44,967 nucleotides of DNA, from assembly GCA_905178155.1 (NCBI GenBank), contig CAJINV010000006.1, forward strand, positions 958,378 to 1,003,344, in the 5' to 3' direction. How positions within the stretch are numbered: position 1 is the stretch's first letter; every line of letters starts with the position of its first letter. The translations under genes and the position numbers were made by a program. The notes beneath the pieces are model-generated. The model saw only the letters and a program-made list of their open reading frames with translations, had not been told where the DNA came from and did not search any database. The stretch comes from Amoebophrya sp. A120. Taxonomy: Eukaryota > Sar > Dinophyceae > Syndiniales > Amoebophryaceae. Below are positions 10,617 through 22,100 of the stretch, in pieces.

Positions 10617-10974
10617 GTCCGCCTCGCAAGCGGCTTTGGCGCTGGCCCACCAGCACGAGCCCCAGAAGATGAAGTTCTACTACCAACCGCGAGGCCCCCC
10701 GGGCTTGGAGATCTTCTTCATGAACACGTTGTGAAGAGTAGTTCATCCACTACAGCTACGAGAACAGTTTCCTCGCCTGCGTTGAGTCCTCTACTTCGTG
10801 CTGTCAGTACCAGGGTAGTTGGCAGCTTTTTAAGAATACCCTCGCGACGGAGGTCCTCCGACCGCTGCACGACAACCTCTTCGTCATCCTCTTGCTCTTC
10901 ACCTTCTTCAAGCAGAAGTACAAGTATGTCGATGAAGAGAAGAATTACTACGACGAAAGAACCCCGCACTGACA
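10617..10974 (+). pseudogene. Tandem unit A: decayed N-terminal segment of MORN-type gene
   Basis: One frame encodes QYQGSWQLFKNTLATEVLRP, then a hydrophobic LFVILLLFTFF, then KYKYVDEEKNYYDERTPH before a stop. The same stretch in another frame is an open Ser/Thr/Arg-rich run. The hydrophobic and DEEKNYYDERTPH frame is shared with units B, C and D and reads into MORN repeats only in unit C, so I take it as the ancestral frame. An upstream in-frame TAG and the stop after PH suggest this copy is broken, unless an unseen intron repairs it. Confidence 0.45.
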
Positions 10975-11155
10975 AATCAGCAAGCTTTGGCTATTGCGCA
11001 TGACACGTTTGGCCTGCTCGTAGTCTAATCCTCTTGAGCTACTTAGTTCATCGATCAGCGTCGCAGATGTAGCGCATGGTGCTGATTCGAGCGTCGCAAA
11101 TTATTCCACAACAGGACTAGAAATTGCTAGTCACGAGACTGCTCCGTATGAGATC

Positions 11156-12038
11156 GTGAAGCATTCTAAGCACCATGCAGATTTGCATGAGACAACTCGT
11201 GTAGGGTGTGGTCCCCGTTTTTACTCAGGATGCGAGTTTCTGGTGGTTTTGGGCGTCACGGTCTTCTCCGGAGCCGTCAGCGATTTCTTGAAAGACATGC
11301 GCAAGACGTTCTTCCAGGAAGGGCTGCCGGCCCCCGGCACGCAGACCACACTCCAAAACGAGGTAAACGTGCGGAAACATCTTCTCGAACTGCAAAAAAA
11401 GAATGCCAGTTTCTGGCAAAGAGCGACTGGCCGGCTGCCACCCATCAAAAAAACAACTCTGGAATTGCTCAAGGAACTGAGCAACAGTTCCGAATGGGCT
11501 TGGAATCCCTTTTACTGGAACTCCCGAAAGCAGCTGGCGGAGTCGCTCCTCGATGTGTTGGCAGTCGGCTGCCAGAAGGTGCTCGACAAGGATGCAAAGA
11601 TTTTCACCTCTTTGGTAATCGGTGACAAGCAGTACTACGTAGGGGAAGTAGTTCTCAAGAAGGGAGCTTCCTTTCAGCCGGGCCGCGATACCGATATCTC
11701 CAATTATCGGCTTGAAGGCATGGGCACGATGACGGCCAGGGCACGCTCACGCTCTCTAATGGAGAAAAGTACGAGGGGGACTGGGCAAACGGGAACAAGA
11801 ACGGCAAAGGCACGCACACGTTCCTTGATGGATCAACGTACGAGGGGGGGTGGAAGGACGGCGAGGTGGACGGCTCGGGCAAGCTCACGTGCAAGGGTGG
11901 GAACATTGTTCACGAGGGAAAATGGAAATGGACCAGAGAGGGCCAACTTCTTTTGACGAAGGCTGGAAGCGAACAACTTCGTTTCGAAGGTGGCGACGGC
12001 TACGTTTCTTGGTTCTGCAGCCAGGAGCCCGCCAGTTG
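11156..12038 (+). pseudogene. MORN-repeat gene, unit A, frame-disrupted
   Basis: The first part (to about 11730) encodes a hydrophobic VVLGVTVFSGAVSDFLKDM and then a globular-looking segment with FWQRATGRLPPIKK and WNPFYWNSRKQLAE. The MORN repeats lie in a different frame, open from 11716: GEKYEGDWANGNKNGKGTHT, STYEGGWKDGEVDGSGKLTC, then a stop at 12036-12038. A single indel near 11715-11735 would join the two frames. MORN repeats bind lipids or scaffold membranes in apicomplexans and relatives. The start is uncertain, as no ATG opens the first frame. It is a pseudogene, a sequence error, or a gene with an intron I cannot see. Confidence 0.6.
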
Positions 12039-12386
12039 AAATTCCTTTTCTTATTGGGTACAAACACGTACGCAATGCCCGTGCGGAGAAGAGGGCCCTG
12101 ATTTTTACATTGTTACAACTCTGCTTGTCACATTTCTTTCCATTGTCCGACCACTATACGGATCTGCTTTTAAACAAGAAAGCGGTCCGTCGTAGGCGGT
12201 CAGATGCTTTTCTGAGCGCCGTTTTGATTTCATTTTGGGAGGTTATTTTTGTACGTATTAATTTCGCATCCGAACGCTTCGAGGCATTTTTGTCTAAATA
12301 CAAATGCCAGGAGAGAGCAAACGCACTGCATATCCATGAAAGAACTTAACGCCAAGCTATACAGAAACGCCACGGATTGAAGCAGT

Positions 12387-12387
<1 letters not shown>

Positions 12388-12417
<30 letters not shown>

Positions 12418-12439
12418 CATGATGATGATGATGATGATG
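12388..12439. repeat. (GAT)n microsatellite
   Basis: About 17 GAT triplets with one GATCAT interruption. The surrounding 12039-13440 has no gene I can support; the His-rich minus-strand frame across it is created by the microsatellite. Confidence 0.9.
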
Positions 12440-13440
12440 CCAGGAGAGACAGGTTGCAGAAATATGAAAAATGTAAGAAAGTTCGAGTTGTACTTGCAAA
12501 CAGAGCGAGTTTGTTTTACGTATAGAGCCTGTAGTTAAGTAGAAGTACACCTACACTAGTACATGACAGCCAGCAGTAGGTCTACAATAAAGTAAGCGCT
12601 TTTCTTCAGACTCTTGCTGGTCGCGCCAGCCGCTTCACTTCTTGCTAGAGCTAGTACTTTCGAGCGGGTATGAATGTTTTCACCCGCGTCACTTTTGATT
12701 GCTTTCCACTTTATCATTTAGATACGTATGATCTACAACTACTATCGACCCTGTTTTGATATCTCCGGGTAAGTGGTGTTTCGCGACGCCATGCAGTTGG
12801 TGGTGTTAGTCCCAGAGTACTAGTAGTTCCAGTTTTCGTTTATTTCGGCGTTTACGAGGTGGCAAAAAGAAACTCAGCTGACCCACAGTTAGTTTGTTAA
12901 AGTAGTTGTACAGTATTGAGACCGACTTTTTTGTGTTTGTTTTCATATCATCGGTCAACGTGTTGTGTTGACGGACCTACCACTCACGGTAGAAATCCTC
13001 ATTGCGATATTTGTCAGATTGTTTCTGTTTTTCGAGCTTTATACGAAGACTTTTAATTCCATCTGCTCTACAAACAAATGTTTCATCAATCCAATTTTGT
13101 AAAAGGCAGCTAGGGAGAGGCAGATCATGAAGGAGGAACAAGACCACAAGCACGTTGTCCACCCAATCAGGAGGAGTCAACGTGTGTTGAGGACGAACCT
13201 CCAGTGTTGGGAACACTAGCTAGCTTTACCTATCGCAGATTTTCGTTATCGCGCAATATTTATAAAAAGAGTACCGAGCTACTTACTCTATTATTTTGTA
13301 ATTCATTGTAGCGCAGTTGTCCTTGCTGGAAACGAAAAAGGCAGAATGAGAAAATTTTCGTTTCCACAGAAGCGCAAGGATTTCATTTGCAAACAAGAAG
13401 GGAATGAAAATTAAACAAAACAAAACCCGCAGTAGCGGTC

Positions 13441-13870
13441 CACTGTTGGGTATTGTAGTGCTACATCAACACTTTCTTGGCAGCATTGTCGTCAGTGCAG
13501 CAACAGCATCGACTTCCTTGTAAGAAGAAGCTAAGACTCGAGGGCGTGTTCATCTTTTCTTTGCCAACAGTTGTGCGAGGGCGAACCAAGCACGGACGTA
13601 CAACAGAACGGCAGCAAAACGAGATGTCTGCGTCTTATGTCGTAACATGCAGACTGACATCTAGTGCTAGTCTTATGAATAATATACAAGACGGAAAAAA
13701 AAATCAAACTGCATCTCGTCGGGTTCGCTCCACACGGCGCCCAACAAGTGCTAATCGTTTATTTGTTGATATCTTCGTGTTGTGCTTGTGGGGTCAAACT
13801 TATCGTGTAGTTTGTTGTAGCTTCTACTGAACAAGCAGTTGTAAGTTGCAGCTGAGAGAGCAGCAGCAAC
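13441..13870. repeat. Tandem array block, copy 1 of 2
   Basis: Starts with GGGTATTGTAGTGCTACATC and recurs at 17588-18010. Both copies share TTGCCAACAGTTGTGCGAG, AGATGTCTGCGTCTTAT-like and TCGTTTATT stretches. No coding gene is evident. Confidence 0.75.
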
Positions 13871-13967
13871 ATGTAGTCCTAGTACAGATTGATCCCATTT
13901 CGAGTTGCACCAGGGGACTTTCCTAGTACATTGATTGATCCCATTTCGAGTTGCACCAGGGGAGGAC

Positions 13968-14233
13968 CGACCAGGTAGATCTTCGTGTCGTCGTGAGAGA
14001 AACGGAAAAACAAGAACGGTCGTCTCGTCGGGTCCCTTCTAGAGCGCAGTCTCGTTTTATTCAAGTACAACAGGGTCGATTTTTCGTTTACCTAACCAGT
14101 GTGAGAAACAAACAAATGAACCTAAATCATACTTAGGAAGGAGCACAGTAACAGTCCGACTGTCATGATTGTTGCGAGTGACGGTCGCTGGATTGAAATT
14201 GAATATCTGACGTTCGGCCGCTAGTTTTTCTAG
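13968..14233. repeat. Tandem array block, strongly conserved copy 1 of 3
   Basis: Nearly identical to 15410-15671 and 18366-18630. Shared landmarks are AGATCTTCGTGTCGTCGTGA, GGGTCGATTTTTCGTTTACC, and GGATTGAAATTGAATATCTG, ending at CGGCCGCTAG. The high identity points to recent duplication or gene conversion. The counterpart at about 10290-10560 is much more diverged. Confidence 0.85.
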
Positions 14234-14255
14234 AAGTGGCAGACCAGGTTCTTTC

Positions 14256-14827
14256 TTGGGAAGAGAATTAAATGCATATATAACTGTTGCGCAAGAAGCT
14301 GCTACAGGAGCAGTAAAATGTGCCTCGAAGCAGGCGATGCCGGCGCTGGACCACGATCATCCCTGGGAGGTCTACTTCATACTTCGAGACCCGGTGGACG
14401 TGGAGATCATGATGTTGAACACGTTGAGAGTAGTTCTTCATCAACAACAGTCATTTCCTCGCCTGCGTTGTTGAAGAGTCGTGCTGCTGGTGTAGGAAGT
14501 GGTGTTAATACAACGACTAGCTCGTCCACCTTCCCCTCGCGAAGGCCCGACGACCGCTGTAGGAGCTCTTGTTTTTCGTCATCCTCTGCAACATCTTCTT
14601 CAAGCAGAAGAAATACAACTACAACTATGTCGATGAAGAGAAGAATTACTACGACGAAAGAACCCCGCACTGCGACAGAAGCAGAACAACTCCTGCCGGT
14701 GTCAAGGTCAACGCCTACGTCCAGTACCATACATTGCGCAGGGGGTGTTGAATCCGTAGAGGAGCGGAAGAAAGGGGGGTATAGTTTTGAAATGGATTCA
14801 CTTAGCAATAGCATTGTACCGAATTGA
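14256..14827 (+). pseudogene. Tandem unit B: decayed MORN-type N-terminal segment
   Basis: An upstream frame reads ALDHDHPWEVYFILRDPVDV and stops at 14472-14474. The ancestral frame FFVILCNIFFKQKKYNYN then YVDEEKNYYDERTPHCDRSR is preceded by TAG (CTGTAGGAG). The Ser/Thr-rich frame is open throughout. No MORN repeat follows; the unit ends with the CATTGCGCAGGGGGTGTTGA block also found at the 3' end of the hydrolase gene. Confidence 0.5.
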
Positions 14828-15600
14828 ACTTTGATAAAATACAAGGATCGATAGCAACAAGGATTCACCATACAAGTCACAACTACAACACAAAAGACGA
14901 GAAATTCTGAAAAAATGCACCCTCTTATGTTTGTACTGGTTTCATTTTTGAGTCTGAAAATTTATGGAAAACGGGTAAAAGTTATATATCTTGGTTCAAT
15001 TTCTTGAGTATAAAGTTGTGTGATCATCATGAGCATTTGTTCGACGCGGCGTGAGTGTGCCGAAGTCGTTCGTAGAGCAGGATGGAAAAAAAAGATGCGG
15101 AACAACGGGTACTATCTTGAATGGAAAACGGAAAACTTGTAAACTCACCGCACCATCGCCATCGCTTTTCGCAATGTGTTTATGTAATATGCTTGACGGA
15201 AAAATAACAAAAAGATAAAAGATAAAGATCCAATTTCATCTCGTCGCGTTCGATCCACATGGAAGTAATCGTTTATTCGATATCGTGTTGTGGGGTCAAC
15301 GTCAAAGTATATCGAGTTTGCAACTTCTATTGAAGTAGGTTGCAGCTGAGACGAGAGCAATAGCAGCAGCATGTGGTCCTTGTTGCGAGCTGTACCAGGC
15401 TGGGACCTCCAGGTAGATCTTCGTGTCGTCGTGAGAGAAACGGAAAAACCAGAACGGTCGTCTCGTCGGGTCCCTTCTAGAGCGCAGTCTCGTTTTATTC
15501 AAATACAACAGGGTCGATTTTTCGTTTACCTAACCAGTGTGAGAAAAAAACAAACCCAAATGCAAATCATACTTAGGAAGGAGCACAGTGACAGTCCGAC
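14730..15600. repeat. 3' flank block, copy 2 of 2
   Basis: Diverged copy of 9640-10480 with the same order of landmarks. Its end (15410 onward) merges into the strongly conserved array block. Confidence 0.65.
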
Positions 15601-15671
15601 TGTCATGATTGATGCGAGTCACGGTCGCTGGATTGAAATTGAATATCTGACGTTCGGCCGCTAGTTTTTGT
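15410..15671. repeat. Tandem array block, conserved copy 2 of 3
   Basis: Close copy of 13968-14233 and 18366-18630. It sits directly upstream of the MORN gene of unit C, so it may be its 5' flank. Confidence 0.85.
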
Positions 15672-16133
15672 AGAAGCGACAGAGCAGGTACAAGTTCTTT
15701 CTTGTTAAATATAACATTGTTGTGCGGCAAGCTACAGCAGTACCAGTATGGTCCCCGCAGCCGACGCCGGCGCTGGACCACGATCATCCCACCTGGAAGC
15801 AGGTCTACTTGATACTTCGAGGGCCGGCGCCGGTGGAGATTATGTTGAACACCAACACGTTGAGAGTAGTTCTTCATCAACAGCGGTCATTTCCTCGCCT
15901 GCGTTGTTGAAGAGTCGTGCTGGTGGTGTAGGAACTGGTGTTAATACAACGACTAGCTCCACCTTCCCCTCGCGAAGCCCCTGCGACCGCTGCAGTACAA
16001 CCTCTTCTTCGTCATCCTCTTCAACACCTTCTTCAAGCAGAAGAAATACAACTACAACTATGTCGATGAAGAGAAGAATTACTACGACGAAAGAACCCCG
16101 CACTGCGACACGGATGGGCGGAAGTACGCCGGA

Positions 16134-17033
16134 ATGCTGGACACGAACGGCGAGCCGGCGACGGGCTACAATTTTGGCGTGATTACGTACCCGGGTGATG
16201 GGCGAGTGTTCACCGGGAAGGTGGACAAGGACGGCAGGCCGGCGGCTGGCCCAGGCAAGATGACCTGGCCCGAAAACAAGGATGCGCACGGGAGGAAAGA
16301 GTACAAGGGAAATTTCAGCGACGGCGAAATTGCCGGCGACGGCAAGATGGTGTGGTGGGATGGGTTGGAGTTTGACGGGAACTTCGAGGACGGCAAGCCG
16401 CACGGCAAGGGGACGATGAGCATGCGGGATCCGAAAAATGGGGAGCGGAAGCAGCAGGGGAACGACTGGAAGTATGAAACGACAGGCAGTTACGTAGGCC
16501 ACCAGAATGGAGAAAAGAAGTATGGCCCCGGCTTACACAAGGGGAACGGTGGCAGTGTCACAAAGTTGTCGTACCCCGGCTTACACAAGTGGTCGTACCA
16601 GGGACAGTTCTGGGACGACAAGGCGGACGGCGAGGGCGAGTGCCGCTGGGCGAATGACCAGGGCCAGTTGATCGCCTCGTACAAGGGACAGTGGAAGGAC
16701 GGCAAGTTTGACGGCCAGGGCAAGCACGAACTTTTGGATGGCACCAAGTACGAGGGGCAGTGGAAGGACGACAAGTATCACGGCCTGGGCGAACTCATAT
16801 GGCCCCCCCACAACGCGGAAAACTTAGACAAGTATAATGGACAGTGGGCGAATGGCGACATCAGCGGCATGGCGGGCACGCTCACGTGTAGGGATACGAC
16901 CGAGCACACGGGAGAATGGCGTTACACACGAAGCGTGGCAAGTTTTGGCAAGTTCCGTTTGGGATTGCATGATGGCACTCGTTTCGTTGGATACCTCGAC
17001 TCGCTCTGCAAGAAGCCCGCTTCTTCGCAGTGA
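16134..17033 (+). CDS. MORN-repeat protein, unit C
   Basis: The 299 residues from the first ATG consist mainly of MORN motifs: VFTGKVDKDGRPAAGPGKMT, EYKGNFSDGEIAGDGKMVW, EFDGNFEDGKPHGKGTM, YKGQWKDGKFDGQGKHE, KYEGQWKDDKYHGLGELIW, KYNGQWANGDISGMAGTLTC. The frame is open upstream to 15957 with no ATG. That extension holds the hydrophobic FFVILFNTFF and the acidic YVDEEKNYYDERTPHCDTDG that the other units share. A membrane segment followed by MORN repeats is therefore likely, with the true start in an upstream exon I cannot fix. In apicomplexans MORN proteins organise membranes and the daughter-cell scaffold; a similar role here is inference. Confidence 0.8.
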   Translation: MLDTNGEPATGYNFGVITYPGDGRVFTGKVDKDGRPAAGPGKMTWPENKDAHGRKEYKGNFSDGEIAGDGKMVWWDGLEFDGNFEDGKPHGKGTMSMRDPKNGERKQQGNDWKYETTGSYVGHQNGEKKYGPGLHKGNGGSVTKLSYPGLHKWSYQGQFWDDKADGEGECRWANDQGQLIASYKGQWKDGKFDGQGKHELLDGTKYEGQWKDDKYHGLGELIWPPHNAENLDKYNGQWANGDISGMAGTLTCRDTTEHTGEWRYTRSVASFGKFRLGLHDGTRFVGYLDSLCKKPASSQ

Positions 17034-17111
17034 GTCTTGCGCAGCAAGACTGTCCTCAAACTCGAAGGCAAGCAGATGATCCGACGAGAAGGCCAGTGCG
17101 CCAGCACTTGA
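17034..17111 (+). other. In-frame extension after MORN-gene stop codon
   Basis: After TGA at 17031-17033 the same frame stays open for 25 codons to a second TGA at 17109. It encodes KTVLKLEGKQMIRREG, which looks like part of the same protein. The bases around the first stop, GTGAGT, also resemble a 5' splice site. It may be a decayed C-terminus, a splice donor or a read-through. Confidence 0.35.
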
Positions 17112-17587
17112 TGCGCGTTGCCGATGAACAGCGGGGACCGACGCCGCCTCAGCCTGTTCAGTCATCTCAGAGTGGTGTCCACCTGTTTCTCTTGCGAAGA
17201 AAAATAGAAAAAGGTTGTTTGGATCAACAGCAGCGTCACAAACCCATGCTGTATAAAAAAGGTTCTTACATAGGAAAGCTGTAGGCATTCGCAGCTAGTA
17301 GTAGTACCAGAAAGCATATGCGGAGAGATTGTTCTCATTATAATCAAGATCTGCTTTTCCATTTTTTTTTTCTACATCAAAATCAATGTTTAAGATTTTA
17401 CTTTTTTTTTTCCCTGTTTTTTTGAGCTTCGACACCAACAAGAAAACGCGCGTTTTTTAGCCAGCAAGGTCTGGTGGCAAACTGTTGAAAAACACATTTC
17501 CAGCCACTTGCCCGCAGGAACTCAATTAGCACGCACAACAGTCACTCGCTCGTCTAAAGAAGCGGGCACACGAGAATTGCTTTTCTT

Positions 17588-18010
17588 TTTTGGGTATTGT
17601 AGTGCTACATCAACACTTACACTTCGGCAGAATTATCGTCAGTGCAGCATGGACTTCCTTGGAAGAAGAAGCTAAGACGACGACGAGGACGTGTTCTTTC
17701 CTTTGCCAACAGTTGTGCGAGAGAAGTGTTCTTTCCTTTGCACGCACGTACAGCAGAACGGCAACGAAACTGGATGTCTGCGTCTTATATAAGTATGTCA
17801 TAAGATGCAGACTGAGTAAATCTTGTTTTATGAAGAATACACAAGACGGAAAAATAAAATCAAACTCCATCTCGTCAGGTTCCATCAACACGATGGGGCC
17901 CAAGTACTAATTCTAATCGTTTATTCGATATCTTCGTGTTGTGGGGTCCAACTTATCGTGTGTGTCGTAGCTGCTTCTACTGAAATAGCAGTAGGTTGCA
18001 GCTGAGAGAG
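17588..18010. repeat. Tandem array block, copy 2 of 2
   Basis: Diverged copy of 13441-13870. The gap from 17112 to 17587 holds poly-T runs and no gene. Confidence 0.75.
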
Positions 18011-18365
18011 CAGCAGCAACATGATGTAGTCCCAGTACATTCATCCCATTTCGAGTTGCACCAGGGGACCGACCAGGTAGATCTTCGTGTCGTCGTGAGA
18101 GAAACGGAAAAACGCTCGTCTCGGGTCTCCTGTAGACGAGCGCAGTTGTCTCGTTATTGCAGTATTCGGGCTTAGACAGAAACCTTCCAATTCTAATCTG
18201 TGATGCAGGAAGTGCATGATCTACCGTATCCGTAGTCCCATACGTTTGCGCATGACAAGATTCGGCACCCAAAACCTCATTGATATCCGGCGAAATTTGT
18301 ATTGTATTGCGAAAAGCGCAACTCTACGTACGTTCCTCATGCTCTTCATGCAAGGGACCGACTCA

Positions 18366-18630
18366 GTAGATCTTCGTGTCGTCGTGAGAGAATAAACCAA
18401 CGGAAAAACAAGAACGGTCGTCTCGTCGGGTCCCTTCTAGAGCGCAGTCTCGTTTTATTCAAGTACAACAGGGTCGATTTTTCGTTTACCTAACCAGTGT
18501 GAGAAACAAACAAATGAACCTAAATCATACTTAGGAAGGAGCACAGTGACAGTCCGACTGTCATGATTGATGCGAGTCACGGTCGCTGGATTGAAATTGA
18601 ATATCTGACGTTCGGCCGCTAGTTTTTGTA
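18366..18630. repeat. Tandem array block, conserved copy 3 of 3
   Basis: Close copy of 13968-14233. It is preceded at about 18050-18190 by a second, unit A-type version of the same flank. Between them, about 18190-18350 holds GCATGACAAG-type bases that look like an introner remnant. Confidence 0.8.
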
Positions 18631-18709
18631 GAAGCGGCAGAGCAAGTTCTTCGGAGAATTCAATACATTATACCATTGTTGCGCAAGAAGCTGCTACAGG
18701 AGCAGTAAA

Positions 18710-19138
18710 ATGTGCCTCGAAGCAGGCGACGCCGGCGCTGGACCACGATCATTCCTGGGAGGTCTATTTATCACTTCGCGACCCGGTGGACGTGGAGATC
18801 ATGATGTTGAACACGTTGAGAGTAGTTCTTCATCAACAACGGTCATTTCCTCGCCTGTGTTGTTGAGTCGTGCTGGTGGTGTAGGAACTGGTGTTAATAC
18901 AACGACTAGCTTCATCCGCCCCTCGCGAAGGCCCTACGACCGCTGTAGGAGCTCTTGTTCTTCGTCATCCTCTTCAACACCTTCTTCAAGCAGAAAAAGT
19001 ACAACTACAACTATGTCGATGAGGAACAGACGAATTACTACGACGAAAGAACCCCGCACTGCGACAGAAGCAGAACAATTCCTACCGGTGTCAACTCCTA
19101 CGTCCAGTACCAAAAAGCTGCGAGGAGCAGGATTTAAT
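18710..19138 (+). pseudogene. Tandem unit D: decayed MORN-type N-terminal segment
   Basis: The ancestral frame FFVILFNTFFKQKKYNYN and ERTPHCD is preceded by TAG, as in unit B, and ends at TAA just before 19139. The Ser/Thr/Arg-rich frame is open and runs into the next gene, so part of it could be a longer N-terminus or 5' UTR of that gene. Confidence 0.5.
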
Positions 19139-22100
19139 ATGTTCACGTGCGGCACCAGAAGCAGGAAGTCGAGGTCCTCGTCGTGTAGTTCCACAATTTT
19201 TACTACTCGCACCCTCGCGGCAGTCCTCCTCGAAATCCTTTTCTACTCTTCGCGAAGTTGTACTTTGTTCAGTCCTGTGGCAGCTCGGATAGTGGTCGAT
19301 GAGAGGGCCGCGGCGAGCGATCGTCCAATCATGATACCATTGGAGGATGATAAAGCTGAAGAACCAGATCATGATGACTCGTCGAAAGTAGAAGCTGGCA
19401 AAAATATCAACATCGACGATGTGGATCCAAGCAGCTATGTCAGCGCCGAGCTGTACTACTCCGACTACAGCGACGAACAAGAAGTACAACACGAGGGTGT
19501 CGTCGTGTCGGTGGAAGATGCACCAGGAGCTCCTTCGGACAACCACGACCTGCTCGACGTGAACAAACTACACTACCAGCTGCAGGGGGGCATGATCAAA
19601 CCAGCTGCCAAACAACAAAAGCAGTCCACCTCGTCGCAGCAGGACCAGATCAAGAAGGTGAAAACAACTGATACTGCCTATCAAAAGGAAAAATCCCCCC
19701 TCCCCATATTGAAAACCTATGTTTCCGAAAATTTGTGTTGCTGATTTGAGGTCACAAATCAAATGCGTCTTGCAAGACGACATCAAGGGCAGAAGCTTCC
19801 GCCCCATTAGGGAAGCGATTTGTCATGCTGGTGGGCTTAAAGGGGAGCCGTTTACCATGCTGAACAACTAGAACCATACGCCCCTACCTAGGCTGGGGAT
19901 CTGGCCGCAATGCCTTCCTGCAATACAAAGGCGATTTGTGTACACAAATCCAGCATCAGAAATTTCGTTTTGATATGGGGAGGGGGGATTTTTCCTCTCA
20001 ATACTACCTCTCGTCCTTCATCCTCATCCTCGTCCGCAATCGAGATCGAGAAGACCGCAAGAACTACGCCGACCAAAAATCGCAAAGACCTACAGTTTGC
20101 TGAAAATTTCGCGGTCGAGCCAAGTGGGGAAATGGTAAAAATCGACAAGGACGCAGGAATGACACCTCCAGGTGCTGAAGAGGCAGTGGTGGAGAAAGAT
20201 GTAGTTGACGATGATTTTTATCCGGAACTGGACTTTGATCAAGACACGACGATGTTGCAAGTCGCCACGAAAGAACTACTAACGCGCGTGGAGGAGCGCC
20301 AGCATCGTGCAGCAGCACCACCAGTAGCAGTTCCGGATCCGGCGGCAGTTGCGACCTATCGCAACGATAACGATCCGCAACAGCAACAGCAAGTACCATC
20401 TGCTCTGAGCAATCGGCAACAGCTAACAGCACGCAGCCAGCTCGCGGACGATGTTGTTGATGAACAAGGGCCGTCGACAAGGCAGCCAGCAGCTCCCGAA
20501 CAAACAGGAGCTGCACCGGGCGACAGCCAGGAAAAAGTTCCTGCAGTGGCGCTATCCAATGGTAATGCAAAAGTAAATCGTGCGAGTAGATATTATCGCA
20601 TGACAAATTTTTCCCACAGCATGTTGAGAAAGGGAATTACTATCTATTATATTCATGCGAAAAAAGAGGTCTACAGAGGGTCGAAGGGAGGTGGCCGAGA
20701 GGTCAAAAAGAGGTCGACAGAGGTCAAAAAGAGGTCGACAGAGGTGGAGAGGTGGCGCGGGAGGTCATTCGAGAGGGCGGCCGAGAGGTGGCGCGGGTAT
20801 AGCCCGCCGAAGGGCTCGCCCTAAAGCCGCGCCTATGGGGGACGGAGGTGGCCGAGAGGGTCCCGAGAGGGTAAGCGAGAGGGGGACAGAGGTGCCGAGA
20901 GGTTGCGCGAATAAGGGCGAACCTCTCGCGAACCCTCCTGGCCACCTCTCGGCCACCTCTGTGGACCTCTATCGGTGAGTATAGCCGAACTATTAGCAAC
21001 ACCTCGCGGGAGAGGTCAAAAAGAGGGTCTGCGAGAGGGTCAGAACAACCCGAATCCCCCCGGCACGCAGTCGATTTTCCTTGGGCCTTTCATGGCCTTA
21101 GGCCCGCACCCTTTCGCGCTACCCTCTCGCGCTACCCTCTCGCGCCACCCTCTCGCGCCACCCTCTCGCGCCACCCTCTCGCGCTACCCTCTCGCGCTAG
21201 CGACTTCCGCCGGGAAGCAAATAGAACGGGGGCGGGTGGGTGATGAAAAAAGGCCAGCGCGGCTTCCGTTCTGCCTCTTTCGGCATCTATGTCGAGGCGG
21301 CTTCGTTTCGCCCCCAAGCTTCGCTGCAGCTGCTCCCTGCGCATAGCGCCTGAAGGCGCGGGAAGCGCGCAGGAGGCCCAGCGGGTTGAGATGGCGCAAC
21401 CCGGCGCCAGTATTTCATTCGACCTATCTTCACGCTGTGCGCAAAGCTGTGGCGCCGTGGCCCGATCCGCAGATAGTCCTGCCCCGCCACAACAGCCACT
21501 CGCCCCGGCGTCAGCCGGGGCATGGCTGGTAATATGTAATGCGGATTTACGTTTAAGAAAGTGATTTGTAATGCATGACTGCGATAATTGGTACGAGTGC
21601 AACTAACTTTTGCGACTTGCGATCCATAGGCGCAGGAGGACGACAACTCCAACCTCTCTTTGAGGGAGTGTACGAGAGAACTCTCAAACGTTATATTGAT
21701 TCGGTGCAATTATACATGATTTATTTGTCATGGAAATACGCCATCACGACGACCCTTCACGTCGCAATAAGATACTTCGCATGACAAGTTCTGTTCCTTG
21801 CGCTATTTATCACATAGGCGGGAATATTAACAAATGAATTCTTGTTGGCAAATGAAAATGTGTATTAATGCTTGACACACAAGCTCTTCGTCTTCCTCTT
21901 CCCTTTCACTTTTGCTAGAATTCTGGCATAACAAGTTCATGTATAACGCCGAACCCAATCAATGTAACGTTTGAGAGTCTGTCGTCCCATACAGTGGCTT
22001 TTTAATACGTCGACACGGGAAAAAATGGGGGCCGTCAGAAGGAACCTGGGATTTGGTAAATTTGATATTTTTTTTAAGTGGCTTGATGCACAGCACCAAT

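Larger units (their letters stand above)
20553..21628 (+). mobile_element. Introner, family B, carrying a nested insertion
   Basis: 1076 bp overall. The left end TATCCAATGG...GCAAAAGTAAATCG and the right end ...CTTTTGCGACTTGCGATCCATA are diverged B ends. Target duplication GGCGC at 20548-20552 and 21629-21633 is exact. Junction reads PAVA-QEDDN. About 180 bp is introner; the rest is the nested insertion. Confidence 0.88.

Noticed and set aside
12230-12550. His-rich minus-strand frame
   Set aside because: The His run is the translation of a GAT microsatellite; no other support.
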